From contig NZ_JAAEDM010000004.1 in NCBI RefSeq assembly GCF_018129065.1, positions 62,001 through 126,000 of the forward strand: a stretch of DNA of 64,000 nucleotides, in the 5' to 3' direction. How positions within the stretch are numbered: the first letter of the stretch is position 1; the number at the start of each line of letters is the position of its first letter. The translations under genes were made by a program, and so were the position numbers. This DNA is from Neoroseomonas soli. Lineage in GTDB: Bacteria; Pseudomonadota; Alphaproteobacteria; Acetobacterales; Acetobacteraceae. The notes under the pieces were generated by a model. The model had not been told where the DNA came from, made no database searches, and was given only the letters and a program-made list of their open reading frames with translations. Positions 8,141 to 17,487 of the stretch are shown piece after piece.

Positions 8141-8517
8141 TGGACGAACCTCATCTCATCGACGCCTTCGGAGCCCTGGCCCAGGACACCCGGCTCCAGG
8201 TCTTCCGCCTGCTGCTGAGTGCGGGCCCTGACGGCCTGCCGGCCGGCGAGGTGGCCCGCCGCCTCGGCACGCCGCACAACACCATGTCGACGCACCTGGC
8301 GATCCTGTCCCGCGCCGGATTGGCGCGGTCCCGGCGCGAAAGCCGGCAGGTCATCTACTCGGTGGACCTGGAGACGGTGCGCGGGCTTGTCACCTTCCTG
8401 GTGCAGGAGTGCTGCGGCGGCCAACCCGAGCGCTGTGCGGCACTGCTCGACGCGGCCATGCCCGCATCGTCCTGCGGACCGCTCCCAGGATCCTGCCAGC
8501 CGGCGTGCGCGGCATGA
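8140..8517 (+). CDS. arsR: ArsR-family arsenic-responsive repressor
   Basis: This 125-residue ArsR/SmtB winged-helix repressor releases DNA on binding As(III). The helix-turn-helix is seen in [21 protein letters not shown]. The ligand site is likely at the end of the last helix, in [12 protein letters not shown], with C91, C92 and C99. This C-terminal cysteine arrangement is shared exactly with the ArsR half of the fusion protein encoded at 9651. Further cysteines occur near the end ([13 protein letters not shown]). The stop overlaps the acr3 start by 4 bp (ATGA), so the two are translationally coupled. Annotation as ArsR is firm; the exact ligand residues are inferred. Confidence 0.9.
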   Translation: MDEPHLIDAFGALAQDTRLQVFRLLLSAGPDGLPAGEVARRLGTPHNTMSTHLAILSRAGLARSRRESRQVIYSVDLETVRGLVTFLVQECCGGQPERCAALLDAAMPASSCGPLPGSCQPACAA

Positions 8518-9587
8518 GCGCGGTCGCCGAGGCCGCGCCGCGGCGCCTGTCCTTCCTCGACCGCTGGCTGACGCTCTGGATCTTCGCCGCGATGGCGCTG
8601 GGAGTGGCGCTCGGCGCCTTCGTCCAAGGGTTGCCGGCCGCGCTCGACAGCGTCTCGGTGGGCGGCACCAACATCGTGATCGCCGCCGGGCTGATCCTGA
8701 TGATGTATCCGCCGCTCGCGCGCGTGCGCTACGAGGCGCTGCCCGAGGTCTTCGCCGACCGGCGTGTCCTGCTGCTCTCGCTGGTCCAGAACTGGGTGAT
8801 CGGGCCGGTGCTGATGTTCGTGCTGGCCGTCCTGTTCCTGTCGGACCGGCCGGAATACATGACCGGGTTGATCCTGATCGGCCTGGCCCGCTGCATCGCC
8901 ATGGTGATCATCTGGAACCAGTTGGCGCGCGGGGACAACCAGTACGTCGCCGGCCTCGTCGCCTTCAACAGCGTGTTCCAGCTGCTGTTCTTCGGCGTCT
9001 ATGCCTGGTTCTTCCTGGGCGTGTTGCCACCGCTCGTCGGCCTCGAGGGGCGCGTGGTGGAGGTCTCCTTCGCCACCATCGCGGGGGCGGTGCTGCTCTA
9101 TCTCGGCGTACCCTTCGCGGCGGGCTTCCTGACGCGTCGGGTGATGATCGCGCGGCGCGGCGAGGCCTGGTACCGGCAGCGCTTCCTGCCGCGCATCGCG
9201 CCGGTCACGCTGGCTGCGCTGTTGTTCACCATCGTGGCGATGTTCGCGCTGAAGGGCGGTGACGTGCTGCGGCTGCCGCTGGACGCGCTGCGGATCGCGG
9301 TGCCGCTGGCGATCTATTTCGTGGTGATGTTCATGGTCAGCTTCTGGATGGGGAAGCTGATCGAGGCGGACTATCCGCGCACGACGGCGATCGCCTTCAC
9401 CGCCGCGTCCAACAACTTCGAACTCGCCATCGCGGTGGCCATCGCGGCCTTCGGGCTGTCCTCGCCGGTGGCCTTTGCAACGGTGATCGGACCGCTGGTC
9501 GAGGTGCCGGTGCTGATCCTGCTGGTCGGCGTGGCCTTGCGGCTCGGGGAGCGGTGGTTCGGCCTAACGACCGCGGAGGCGCGGTAG
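8514..9587 (+). CDS. acr3: Acr3 arsenite efflux permease
   Basis: This is a 357-residue inner-membrane As(III) exporter of the ACR3 family with about ten hydrophobic segments. It carries the family signature around [19 protein letters not shown], whose cysteine (C127) corresponds to the residue known to be needed for arsenite transport in other Acr3 proteins. Another conserved stretch, [18 protein letters not shown], is in the second half. The ATG overlaps the arsR stop by 4 bp. It can work alone with proton-motive force or with ArsA, which is present here. The next gene (arsR-arsC fusion) follows after 63 bp with its own palindromes. Confidence 0.95.
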   Translation: MSAVAEAAPRRLSFLDRWLTLWIFAAMALGVALGAFVQGLPAALDSVSVGGTNIVIAAGLILMMYPPLARVRYEALPEVFADRRVLLLSLVQNWVIGPVLMFVLAVLFLSDRPEYMTGLILIGLARCIAMVIIWNQLARGDNQYVAGLVAFNSVFQLLFFGVYAWFFLGVLPPLVGLEGRVVEVSFATIAGAVLLYLGVPFAAGFLTRRVMIARRGEAWYRQRFLPRIAPVTLAALLFTIVAMFALKGGDVLRLPLDALRIAVPLAIYFVVMFMVSFWMGKLIEADYPRTTAIAFTAASNNFELAIAVAIAAFGLSSPVAFATVIGPLVEVPVLILLVGVALRLGERWFGLTTAEAR

Positions 9588-9606
9588 GCCGAGCGCGCCT
9601 GTCATC

Positions 9607-9660
9607 GAATCATCACTGGCCTGATTCCATGATTCGATCATTGTTGAATTATGGAATCAT
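9607..9660. promoter_or_regulatory. nested palindromes at the arsR-arsC start (operator)
   Basis: TGATTCCAT (9622-9630) and ATGGAATCA (9651-9659) form a perfect 9-bp inverted repeat whose right arm contains the ATG start codon at 9651. GAATCAT (9607-9613) and ATGATTC (9629-9635) form another, and GAATCAT recurs at 9654-9660. Repeated GATTC/GAATC half-sites are what a dimeric ArsR would bind. The overlap with the start codon suggests repression at or just after the promoter, or an effect on translation. Confidence 0.55.
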
Positions 9661-10511
9661 CAACGGCCGCCTTCGCCTTTGCCGCCCTGGGTCAGGAGAC
9701 GCGCCTCGACCTGCTGCGCGTGCTGCTCGGGGCCGGGCCGAGCGGGCTCGCCGCCGGTGACATCGCCGCGCGGCTCGGCGTGCCGCCCTCGACGCTGTCC
9801 TTCCATCTGCGCGCGCTGGACCAGGCCGGGCTGATCGCCCCCACCCGGCAGGGGCGCAGCCTGATCTACGCGGCGCAGGTCGATCGCCTGCGCGCGCTGC
9901 TGACCTTCCTCGCCGATGCCTGCTGCGACGGGGATCCATCGCGCTGCGGCGACCTGCACCGCCTGTTCGACACCCCCAGGGAGACCGCCCGGATGACACC
10001 GGCGACCTTCAAAGTCCTGTTCCTCTGCACGCGCAACTCAGCCCGGTCGATCATGGCCGAGGCGATCCTGAACGACATCGGCCAGGGTCGCTTCCGCGCC
10101 TTTTCGGCCGGTTCCGAGCCGCTGCCCACCGGCCCGCTGCCCGAGGTCCTCGCGCAGCTGAAGGCGATCGGCCACGACGTGTCCGAGTTGCGCTCGAAGT
10201 CCTGGGACGAGTTCACGGGACCTGATGCCCCGCGGATGGATTTCGTCATCGCCCTGTGTGACACGCTGAACCTCCAGGCCTGCCCGGATTTCGAGGGCAC
10301 CCACGTCACCGCCGCCTGGCCGCTGCCTGACCCGGCGAAGTTCTCCGGGACCGCCACGGAGCGGGCGACGCTGCTGAACGAGCTCTACGCCGCGCTGCAT
10401 CGCCGCCTTGGCATCTTCACCAGCCTGCCGTTCGGCGCCCTGGACCGCATGGCGCTGAAGGCGCGGCTCGACGAGTTGGCGCAGCCGCTCGCTGCGGGGG
10501 GCCGGGCATGA
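9651..10511 (+). CDS. ArsR-ArsC fusion: repressor domain plus arsenate reductase
   Basis: This single 286-residue protein joins an ArsR DNA-binding domain (about 1-105) to a low-molecular-weight phosphatase-type arsenate reductase (about 117-280). The ArsR part has a helix-turn-helix in [18 protein letters not shown] and cysteines C91, C92 and C99, the same spacing as the separate ArsR. The reductase has the P-loop CTRNSARS with nucleophile C126, a further cysteine in [11 protein letters not shown], and the acid segment AAWPLPDP. This class reduces As(V) to As(III) with thioredoxin or glutathione. Such fusions are known. Here sensing and making As(III) occur on one chain. It overlaps the GAPDH gene by 4 bp. 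Confidence 0.93.
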   Translation: MESSTAAFAFAALGQETRLDLLRVLLGAGPSGLAAGDIAARLGVPPSTLSFHLRALDQAGLIAPTRQGRSLIYAAQVDRLRALLTFLADACCDGDPSRCGDLHRLFDTPRETARMTPATFKVLFLCTRNSARSIMAEAILNDIGQGRFRAFSAGSEPLPTGPLPEVLAQLKAIGHDVSELRSKSWDEFTGPDAPRMDFVIALCDTLNLQACPDFEGTHVTAAWPLPDPAKFSGTATERATLLNELYAALHRRLGIFTSLPFGALDRMALKARLDELAQPLAAGGRA

Positions 10512-11551
10512 GGGTCGGCATCAACGGCATGGGCCGCATCGGCCGGCTCGCGCTGCGCGCGGCGATGGGGGCTGCCGAGCGCCCCGGTGACGATCCGCGC
10601 GCGGGCAATCGCCTCGACGTGGTGCACGTGAATGAGGTCAAGGGCGGCGTCGCTGCCACGGCGCACCTGCTCGAGTTCGACAGCGTCCAGGGACGCTGGC
10701 GCACGGCCATCGAGGCCGAGGAACATGCGGCCATCCGCATCGGCAGCCGCCGCCTGGGCTTCAGCGAGCACGCGAAGCCTGGCGAGATCCCCTGGGGTGA
10801 GCTGGGGGTGGACCTGGTGCTGGAATGCACCGGCAAGTTCCTCTCGCCCGAGATGCTGCAGGGCCACCTCGACCGCGGGGCGAAGCGGGTGATCGTCGCC
10901 GCGCCGGTGAAGTTCGACAGCGTGCTCAACGTGGTCGTGGGCGTGAACGACGGCCTCTACGACCCGGCGCGGCACCCGATCGTGACTGCGGCCTCCTGCA
11001 CCACCAACTGCCTCGCGCCGGTCGTAAAGGTGGTGCATGAATCCATCGGCATCCGGCACGGCCAGATCACCACCATCCACGACCCGACCAACACCAACGT
11101 CGTGGTCGACGCACCCCACAAGGACCTGCGGCGGGCACGCAGCGCCATGCTGTCGCTCCAGCCCACGACCACGGGGAGCGCGACCGCCATCGCGCTGATC
11201 TACCCCGAACTCAAGGGCAAGCTGAACGGCCATGCAGTGCGTGCCCCGGTCCTCAACGCATCCCTGACCGACTGCGTCTTCGAGATGCGGCGGGAGACCA
11301 GCGCCGAGGAGGTGAACGCGCTGTTCCGCGCCGCCGCTGCCGGCCCGCTCGCCGGCATCCTGGGCTTCGAGACGCGTCCTTTGGTCTCGGCCGACTATGC
11401 CCGCGACACCCGCAGCAGCATCGTCGATGCCCTCTCCACCATGGTCACCGACGGCACGCTGCTGAAGGTCTATGCCTGGTACGACAACGAGATGGGCTAT
11501 GCCTGCCGCATGATCGACCTGGCCTGCCACATGCGCGAAGCGGGCATTTGA
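10508..11551 (+). CDS. gapdh: ars-type glyceraldehyde-3-phosphate dehydrogenase
   Basis: This 347-residue GAPDH begins with the NAD-binding segment [15 protein letters not shown] and has the catalytic cysteine C164 in [10 protein letters not shown]. Paired with ArsJ, GAPDHs of this type use arsenate in place of phosphate and form 1-arseno-3-phosphoglycerate, which ArsJ exports. The arsJ gene follows after 16 bp, which strongly supports that role over housekeeping glycolysis. The start overlaps the arsR-arsC stop by 4 bp. The sequence also shows an inserted segment near residues 25-35 ([12 protein letters not shown]), as in ars-associated members. Catalysis with arsenate is family knowledge, not visible in sequence. 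Confidence 0.9.
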   Translation: MRVGINGMGRIGRLALRAAMGAAERPGDDPRAGNRLDVVHVNEVKGGVAATAHLLEFDSVQGRWRTAIEAEEHAAIRIGSRRLGFSEHAKPGEIPWGELGVDLVLECTGKFLSPEMLQGHLDRGAKRVIVAAPVKFDSVLNVVVGVNDGLYDPARHPIVTAASCTTNCLAPVVKVVHESIGIRHGQITTIHDPTNTNVVVDAPHKDLRRARSAMLSLQPTTTGSATAIALIYPELKGKLNGHAVRAPVLNASLTDCVFEMRRETSAEEVNALFRAAAAGPLAGILGFETRPLVSADYARDTRSSIVDALSTMVTDGTLLKVYAWYDNEMGYACRMIDLACHMREAGI

Positions 11552-11567
11552 ACCGGGGTCTGACGGC

Positions 11568-12815
11568 ATGAGCAGCAGCACCGCCGGCGCCGCGTCGCAC
11601 GGGACGCGCAACTACGTCATCGTGACGCTCGCCTATTGGGGCTTCACGCTGACCGACGGCGCGCTGCGCATGCTGGTGCTGCTGCACTTCTTCCGGCTCG
11701 GCTACAGCCCCTTCACGCTGGCCTTCCTGTTCCTGCTTTACGAGGCGGCGGGGATCGGCGCGAACCTCGTCGGCGGCTGGCTCGCCACGCGCTTCGGCAT
11801 CGCGCGGATGCTCGCGGCGGGGCTCAGCACCCAGATCGTGGGCTTCCTGATGCTCTCGGCCGTGTCGCCGGATTGGGGGGCGGCGCTGTCGGTGGCCTGG
11901 GTGGTGGTGGCGCAGGGCGTCTGCGGCGTGGCGAAGGACCTGACCAAGACCGCGTCGAAATCCGCCATCAAGCTGACGGCCGGGGAGGCATCCGGACGGC
12001 TTTTCAAGTGGGTCGCCTTCTTCACCGGCAGCAAGAACGCGATGAAAGGCGCCGGCTTCTTCCTGGGCGGTGCGCTGCTGGAGGCGCTCGGCTTCCGCGG
12101 AGCGCTCTGGGCCATGGCTGCGGTGCTGGCGCTGGTCCTCGCTGGTGTCGTGCTGTCGCTACCACCGCTGATGGGTAAGGCGAAGGCATCGAAATCGGCG
12201 AAGGAACTCTTCGCCAAGAGCCGTGGCGTCAACCTGCTCGCCGCCGCGCGGGTCGTCCTGTTCGGTGCGCGCGACGTCTGGTTCGTCGTCGGCCTGCCCG
12301 TGTTCCTCTACGCGAGTGGCTGGACCTTCACGATGGTCGGCGGCTTCCTTGCCCTCTGGACCATCGGCTACGGCCTGATCCAGGCCTCCGCGCCGGCGCT
12401 CGTCCGCCGTAGCGAGGACGGGCTCTCGGCCGAGGTGCCGGTGGCCCGGGCCTGGTCACTTGCGCTGGCGGCAGTGCCGGCGCTTCTCGCGGTGATGATG
12501 CTGGCTGGGGTGCCGCGGGCGGATCTCTTCGTGCCGGTCGGGCTCTGCGTCTTCGGCGTGCTGTTCGCGGTGAACTCCTCGGTGCATTCCTATCTCGTGC
12601 TGGCCTACGCCGGCAGCGAGAAGGCAGCCGAGGATGTCGGGTTCTACTATGCCGCCAATGCCGCGGGGCGGTTCGGCGGGATCCTGCTGTCCGGTGTCCT
12701 GTATGGGTGGGGCGGGCTCACCGCCTGCCTGCTCGGGGCCACGGTCATGCTCGCCCTGTGCTGGGCCTTCACCCTGGCATTCCCGAGCAACCGGTCGCAG
12801 GCGCTCCCGGCGTAA
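11568..12815 (+). CDS. arsJ: ArsJ, organoarsenical (1-arseno-3-phosphoglycerate) efflux MFS permease
   Basis: This 415-residue major-facilitator permease has about twelve membrane segments. Its start, GTRNYVIVTLAYWGFTLTDG followed by ALRMLVLLHFF, is typical of ArsJ, as is the KDLTKTASKSAIKL loop before residue 145. ArsJ exports 1-arseno-3-phosphoglycerate made by the adjacent GAPDH; outside the cell this breaks down to arsenate and 3-phosphoglycerate. It is the last gene of the rightward unit arsR-acr3-arsRC-gapdh-arsJ and is followed by a GC-rich hairpin before the convergent aioA remnant. Confidence 0.93.
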   Translation: MSSSTAGAASHGTRNYVIVTLAYWGFTLTDGALRMLVLLHFFRLGYSPFTLAFLFLLYEAAGIGANLVGGWLATRFGIARMLAAGLSTQIVGFLMLSAVSPDWGAALSVAWVVVAQGVCGVAKDLTKTASKSAIKLTAGEASGRLFKWVAFFTGSKNAMKGAGFFLGGALLEALGFRGALWAMAAVLALVLAGVVLSLPPLMGKAKASKSAKELFAKSRGVNLLAAARVVLFGARDVWFVVGLPVFLYASGWTFTMVGGFLALWTIGYGLIQASAPALVRRSEDGLSAEVPVARAWSLALAAVPALLAVMMLAGVPRADLFVPVGLCVFGVLFAVNSSVHSYLVLAYAGSEKAAEDVGFYYAANAAGRFGGILLSGVLYGWGGLTACLLGATVMLALCWAFTLAFPSNRSQALPA

Positions 12816-12841
12816 AGGCTCCGCCCCGACTCCAGGAAGGC

Positions 12842-12862
12842 GCGCCGGCATGCGGCCGGCGC
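12842..12862. terminator. hairpin between arsJ and aioA remnant
   Basis: GCGCCGGC (12842-12849) and GCCGGCGC (12855-12862) make an 8-bp perfect stem with a 5-nt loop between two convergent genes. There is no clear T-run, so it may act as a weak or bidirectional terminator. Confidence 0.4.
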
Positions 12863-12876
12863 ACCCCTCACGCGGT

Positions 12877-14713
12877 TCAGGGCTGACGATACTCCTGCGA
12901 CTTGAAGGTCAGGTGCCGTACGCCCTCGGGCGCGTCGGCGATCTTCCGGATGTTCGCCCAGGTCTGTTTGTAGTTCGGGATGATGAATTCGTTCACGCCC
13001 TTCGACACGACGTTGCCCTGCACGCCGGTCGGGTAGGCGAAAAGCATGAAGGTCTGCCCACGCCGGGCCGAGGGCACCGGCCAGACCATCGCCTGCGTCG
13101 CGCCGTTGTCGTTGAACACCTCCACGAGATCGCCGGCATTCAGACGAAGCTCCGTCATGTCGGCGGGGTTCATCTCGATGAAGGGGTACGGGAACCGGTC
13201 GCGGACGAAGTCGTTGTGCTGGTCGAGATAGGCCGACTGCCAGATGTGGTTTGCCCGGCCGTTGTTCACGAGGAAACGGAACTTGTCCTTTTCGGCCTGC
13301 TTGCCTTCCGCCTGCAGACCGCGCCATTGCGTGCTGGTGAAGGTGGCGCGGCCGTCCGGCTTGTTGAACTTGCCGTCGGCAAAGAGTCGCTTCGTGCCCA
13401 CAATTCGGCCGCTCTCGACGCCCGTCGCCGGCTCCTGGAAGCCGTTGGTACCTGCGGCGCGGAGGCGTTCGTAGGTGACGTGCTCGCCGCCCCTCTCGTG
13501 CCGGCGGTAGCCGTCGTTGAAGGCGTCCTCCTCGGTCCGCCAGTCATAGCCACGGAACTTGTCGGCGATATCGGCCTTGCCGGCCGTCCGCCAGGACCGT
13601 TCCAGCGCCTGCGCCAGGCGCGCCACGATGAGCGCGTCCGGCAGTGCCTGGCCGGGCGGGTCCATGTAGCGCTCGGTCAGCCGCATCCGCCGCTCGCCGT
13701 TCATCGAGGTCAGGTTCATCTCGCCCGAGGTCGCGGCGGGGAGAACGATGTGGGCGCAGGAGCCGATCTGGGTCGGCACGATGTCCACGTCCACGCTGAA
13801 GAGCCCGCCCTGGCGGATGGCGCCCATGATGGCGTCCACCTGCGCCGCACGGTCGCCCGCGGGCACGCCGTCCATCGCCTGTTTCACCAGGTCGGTGCGC
13901 CGCTTGTAGGCGCGTTTGAATTCAGCGGCGTTCAGCGTCGTCTTGAAGTGGTCGCAGGCCCAGATGTGGTGGACGCCACCGCGGCCGCCGATCAGCAACT
14001 GGTCCACATAGGCGGCCGGCCTGCCGACATGCGCGTCGGAGGGGCGCGAATAGCCTTCCTGGTGGCCACCGAGGCGGACGCAGCCGCCGCCAGGCCGCCC
14101 AACATTGCCGGTCGCGAGCGCGATGTTCACCAGGGCCTGGTTGGTCCGGTAGTTGTCGTTGCCCCAGATCAGGCCCTTCTCATAAGCGAACATGGTCCGC
14201 CGACGGACGCCGCCCTGCTTCGGCTCGGCGATCCAGGTTGCCGCCTTGCGGATATCCTCGGCGGACAGGCCGGTGATTTGCGCTGCCTGCTCGATCGTCG
14301 TCCGGTTCGCCTGGACGGCCGCGTCGTAGCCGCTGGTCGAGGCAGCGATGAAGGCCCGATCCACCCAGCCGCGCGCCGCGATCTCCGTGAAGAGCGCGTT
14401 GAACAGGGCGAGGTCCGTGCCGGGGTTGATTGCCAGATGCAGCACGTTGTCACGCCCGGCCTCGGTCTCGCACGCCGCGACCGTGACCGTGCGGCGCGGG
14501 TCCACGAGGACAATGCGGCCCTGGGCATGCGGTTCGTTCGGGATCTCGCGGCGCTTCTTTTCGAGTGACGCGCCGCGCAGGTTCGGCACCCAATGGTTCA
14601 GGAAGTAGTTGGTCTGGGTCTCGAGCGGGTTGGCGCCGACCACCATGATGGTGTCTGCGAGCTCGGCGTCTTCGTAGCAGTTGTTCAGCTCACCCACGCC
14701 CATGTCGCGTGAG
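12877..14713 (-). pseudogene. aioA: aioA, arsenite oxidase large subunit, 5'-truncated
   Basis: About 610 residues match the C-terminal three quarters of the molybdopterin-containing arsenite oxidase AioA: MGVGELNNCYEDAELADTIM, a GANPLETQTNYFLNHW segment, NVGRPGGGCVRLGGHQEGY, and a normal C-terminus. The family is about 820-850 residues long. The missing part would contain the signal region and the cysteines of the [3Fe-4S] cluster. The open frame runs on upstream into an IS3 transposase remnant, giving a chimeric 684-codon frame starting at 14931. No aioB Rieske subunit, aioXSR regulators or cytochrome lie nearby. The rest of the frame has no stop, so truncation appears recent. Arsenite oxidation by this copy is unlikely. 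Confidence 0.85.
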
Positions 14714-14931
14714 CCATGCGGCTTGGTTTGCTGACTGTGCAGCGATGAACTCACGCGGCGAGAGCAGGTGTAAGCCGATATGGGGATGCCTGCTCCGATC
14801 GTGGGGACCCAGGCCATGACCTCGCGATCGAGGGTGTCGACGGCGACGACGACGCGGACGACCTCGCCGTTCCAGCAGGGATCTCGCAGCCAACCAGCGA
14901 CGGTGGAGAGGGTCATATCGGTTGAAACCAA
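14714..14931 (-). mobile_element. IS3-family OrfB remnant fused to aioA
   Basis: In one leftward frame, residues from CWNGEVVRVVVAVDTLDREV match the start of the rve core of IS3-family OrfB, and the frame continues into aioA. In a second frame, 14761-14714, LLSPREFIAAQ matches the usual C-terminal end of the same transposase type. The middle of the transposase is deleted, so two ends of one element are joined with a frame change. It lies exactly where aioA is broken, implicating the IS in the truncation. Confidence 0.7.
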
Positions 14932-15400
14932 ATCGTCCCGCCGGGACCGCTTTCGCGGGTCACGGCTGGAGCAAAGGATTCCCTTTGCACGGTCACGACG
15001 CCGTTCTCTACGCTGCTGTCGGCAACCAACCGGGGAGAGGTCCCTCGGGATGGAGCCTAGGCAACCTCGAAAGAAGAGAAGGGCGCCGTTGCCTAGTCCG
15101 CGGAGCCTTGGGCAGTCGTTGCGATTTGGGTATCAAGTATATGCCGATTGCCGAGGCAGGGACTTCCACCTTGTGACAACCAATGCGCTCAAAACTACCT
15201 TTTGTGACGCCCAATTCGCTTAATTGAAATGGTGTCACAAAACCAAATTTGGCGGATTTCTGCGGGTTGGATATCCTGATTTGTGACAGACTATGCCTTC
15301 ACTGACAACGCCCATCGCGAAGGCTCACCCGGAAAGCGATTGAGCCGATCGAATCTCCCGTGATTCTCTTGCCCGCCGGGTCATTCCGGGGGGCAGGTGG
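14932..15400. other. gene-free spacer with repeated TTGTGAC motifs
   Basis: No convincing gene is present in this stretch. The right half (about 15170-15295) is clearly richer in A and T than its surroundings. It contains TTGTGAC at 15171-15177, 15202-15208 and 15281-15287, and the inverse GTCACAA at 15234-15240. TTTTGTGAC (15200-15208) and GTCACAAAA (15234-15242) form a perfect 9-bp inverted repeat. Such clustered sites may be binding sites of a replication or regulatory protein or the trace of a mobile element; the function is unknown. Confidence 0.4.
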
Positions 15401-15665
15401 ATGGAATGGGCGGCGGAACGTCGACGCGCGGCGGATCGCCGCGGCCTGCGTCACCCGTCTGACCTGACGGATGCCGAATGGACGCCGGTGGTGCCGCCGA
15501 TCCGTCCGGCTGCGACGCGTGGGAAGGTCGTCGGCCGGAAGCACCATCTGCTGACCGACGCCATCGGCCTCCTGCTCGGTGTCGTCGTCCATCCGGCCAA
15601 GGCTCAGGACCGCGACGGCTGCCGCGCCAGGCGCGGCGGCAATTCCCGCACCATGTGCCGGACCT
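15401..15665 (+). mobile_element. IS5-family transposase remnant
   Basis: The frame contains HPSDLTDAEWTPVVPPI, the N-terminal signature of IS5-type (IS427-like) transposases, followed directly by GRKHHLLTDAIGLLLGVVVH and then PAKAQDRDG, which belong to the DDE core of the same family. The intervening region is deleted and the rest of the protein is missing. It ends just before the stop of the SLC13 permease gene and forms the right border of the accessory region. Confidence 0.75.
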
Positions 15666-15678
15666 TCCCCGTGAGGCC

Positions 15679-17487
15679 CTAACGCAGCGGCCAGACGATC
15701 GGAATCGTGAGCGTCGCGATCACCAGCACGATGGCTGACAGCGGCAGGCCGAGGCGCCAGTAGTCACCGAAGCGATACCCGCCGGGCCCCAGCACCAGCG
15801 TGTTGCACTGGTGACCGATCGGCGTGAGGAAATCGCAGGCGCAGCCGATCGCCACCGCCATCAGGAAGGGGTCGGGCTTCAATCCGAGCCGCACCGCGAG
15901 GTCGGCGGCGATCGGGGCCATAATCAGCGCCGTCGCCGCGTTGTTGAGGAATGGCGTCAATGCCATCGCGACGAGGAGCACCAGGGCCAGGCTTCCTGTC
16001 GCCGGAAGCTGCACCGCGATCTGGGCCAGGCCGCCGGCGATCAGTTGCGCGCCGCCCGTATTGGCGATCGCATCGCTGACCGGGATCAGGCAGGCCAGCA
16101 GGATCAGGATCGGCGCGTCCACCGCGTCATAGGCCTCCTGCAGCGTCAGCACGCCACACAGCACGGTCATCACGGCAGCCGCGAAGAAGGCCGGTGCGAC
16201 CGGCACGATGCCGAAGCCGACCAGCACGAGCGTTATCCCGAGCAGGATGAGCGGCAGGATCTCGTACCGCTTCCGGCCCAGGCCCGTGGCGCGATCCACG
16301 AGCGGGAGGCAGTCGAGCGATCGCAATGCCTCGGTCATCGCCCCGGCCGGCCCCTGCAACGCCAGCACGTCGCCCGCGCGTACGCGCACCTGCCGGAGCC
16401 GGGTGCGGATGGTCTCGCCCCGGCGCGCGACCGCCAGCAGGTTCAGCCCGTGGGCATCCCGCAGCCGCATCTGGCGCGGGGTGGCACCGACCAGCGCGGA
16501 TTCGGGCATGACCACGACTTCGACGACGCTGATGTCCCCCGCCGGCAGGTTCCTGGCAGGCCCCTTGCCGGCGCCGGCCAGTTCAAGCCCCGTCTGCGTG
16601 ACCAGGTCGGTCAAGCGGTGCGGGTCGCCCTGCAGGATCAGGGCATCGCCGGCGAACAGTCTCCATGCGCCATTCGGTATGTAGCTCCTTCCCCCTTCGC
16701 GCAGGACCGCGAGCGTGACGATCTCGCCGTCGGCGATCGCCTCGAATTCGCCCACGGTCTTTCCCACGATCGCGCTGCCTTGGGGGATCCTTGCCTCGGA
16801 CATGTACGGCCCGACCTCGAACGCCTCGGCGGCGCTCGGCTGCCCCTTCCGATCGTGCGGCAGGAGGCGCCAGCCGAAGGCGAGGAAGACGAGCGCGGCC
16901 GCGGCAATGCCGAGGCCGACCGGCGCGAAGTCGAACATGGCGAAAGGTGCGCCGCCGATGTCCTCCCGCACGCGGGAGACGATCAGATTGGGCGAGGTGC
17001 CGACCAGCGTGACGAGACCGCCGACGAGGGAGCCGAACGCCATCGGCATGAGCAACGCGGACGGGGGTGTATTGCTGCGGCGGGCGATCTGCATTGCCAT
17101 CGGCAGGAAGATCGCCAGGGCGCCGATGTTCTTCATGAATGCCGACAGCACGGTGACGCTGGCTGTCAGCGCCACCACCCGCGCGCCCGTGCTTCGCAGA
17201 TGCGGCTCCACCTGGCGGATGGCGCGTTTGATCAGTCCGGATTTCCCGATACCCGCGCTCAGGACGAGCGCGGACGCGACGATGACGACGACCTGATCGC
17301 CAAATCCCTTGAAGGCGTCCGCCGCCGGCACGACGCCGCTCGCGATCGCTGCGAGCAGCGCCAGAAGTGCGACGAGGTCGTAGCGGAGCCTGCCCCAGAC
17401 AAAGAGCGCCAGGGTGATGCCCAGGATCGAGAAGGCCAATGCTTGTTCCAGCGACGGCACGGCGCCCCCTTGGATCTGGCCTGACAT
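15679..17487 (-). CDS. SLC13/DASS-family permease with two TrkA-C (RCK-C) domains
   Basis: This 602-residue membrane protein has an N-terminal permease half (hydrophobic segments up to about residue 190, with VGTSPNLIVSRV), a soluble centre with two TrkA-C-like domains (GEFEAIADGEIVTLAVLREG and a later RLRDAHGLNLLAVARRGE segment), and a C-terminal permease half ending in PIGHQCNTLVLGPGGYRFGD. The DASS/SLC13 group transports sulfate, phosphate or dicarboxylates with sodium; the RCK-C domains probably bind a regulatory ligand. The ATG at 17487 was chosen because the first membrane helix follows it; the frame extends about 100 codons upstream with no family-like sequence. The substrate is not determinable. 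Its start is 211 bp from the end of the GT2 gene. Confidence 0.85.
   Translation of the reverse strand: MSGQIQGGAVPSLEQALAFSILGITLALFVWGRLRYDLVALLALLAAIASGVVPAADAFKGFGDQVVVIVASALVLSAGIGKSGLIKRAIRQVEPHLRSTGARVVALTASVTVLSAFMKNIGALAIFLPMAMQIARRSNTPPSALLMPMAFGSLVGGLVTLVGTSPNLIVSRVREDIGGAPFAMFDFAPVGLGIAAAALVFLAFGWRLLPHDRKGQPSAAEAFEVGPYMSEARIPQGSAIVGKTVGEFEAIADGEIVTLAVLREGGRSYIPNGAWRLFAGDALILQGDPHRLTDLVTQTGLELAGAGKGPARNLPAGDISVVEVVVMPESALVGATPRQMRLRDAHGLNLLAVARRGETIRTRLRQVRVRAGDVLALQGPAGAMTEALRSLDCLPLVDRATGLGRKRYEILPLILLGITLVLVGFGIVPVAPAFFAAAVMTVLCGVLTLQEAYDAVDAPILILLACLIPVSDAIANTGGAQLIAGGLAQIAVQLPATGSLALVLLVAMALTPFLNNAATALIMAPIAADLAVRLGLKPDPFLMAVAIGCACDFLTPIGHQCNTLVLGPGGYRFGDYWRLGLPLSAIVLVIATLTIPIVWPLR

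Noticed and set aside
12877-14931. The 684-codon frame taken as an intact arsenite oxidase
   Set aside because: The first 70 codons are IS3 transposase sequence and the Fe-S-binding N-terminus of AioA is missing, so it is treated as truncated.
14932-15238. Small open frames in the TTGTGAC spacer
   Set aside because: Short, with no ribosome sites or family similarity; more likely noncoding debris.
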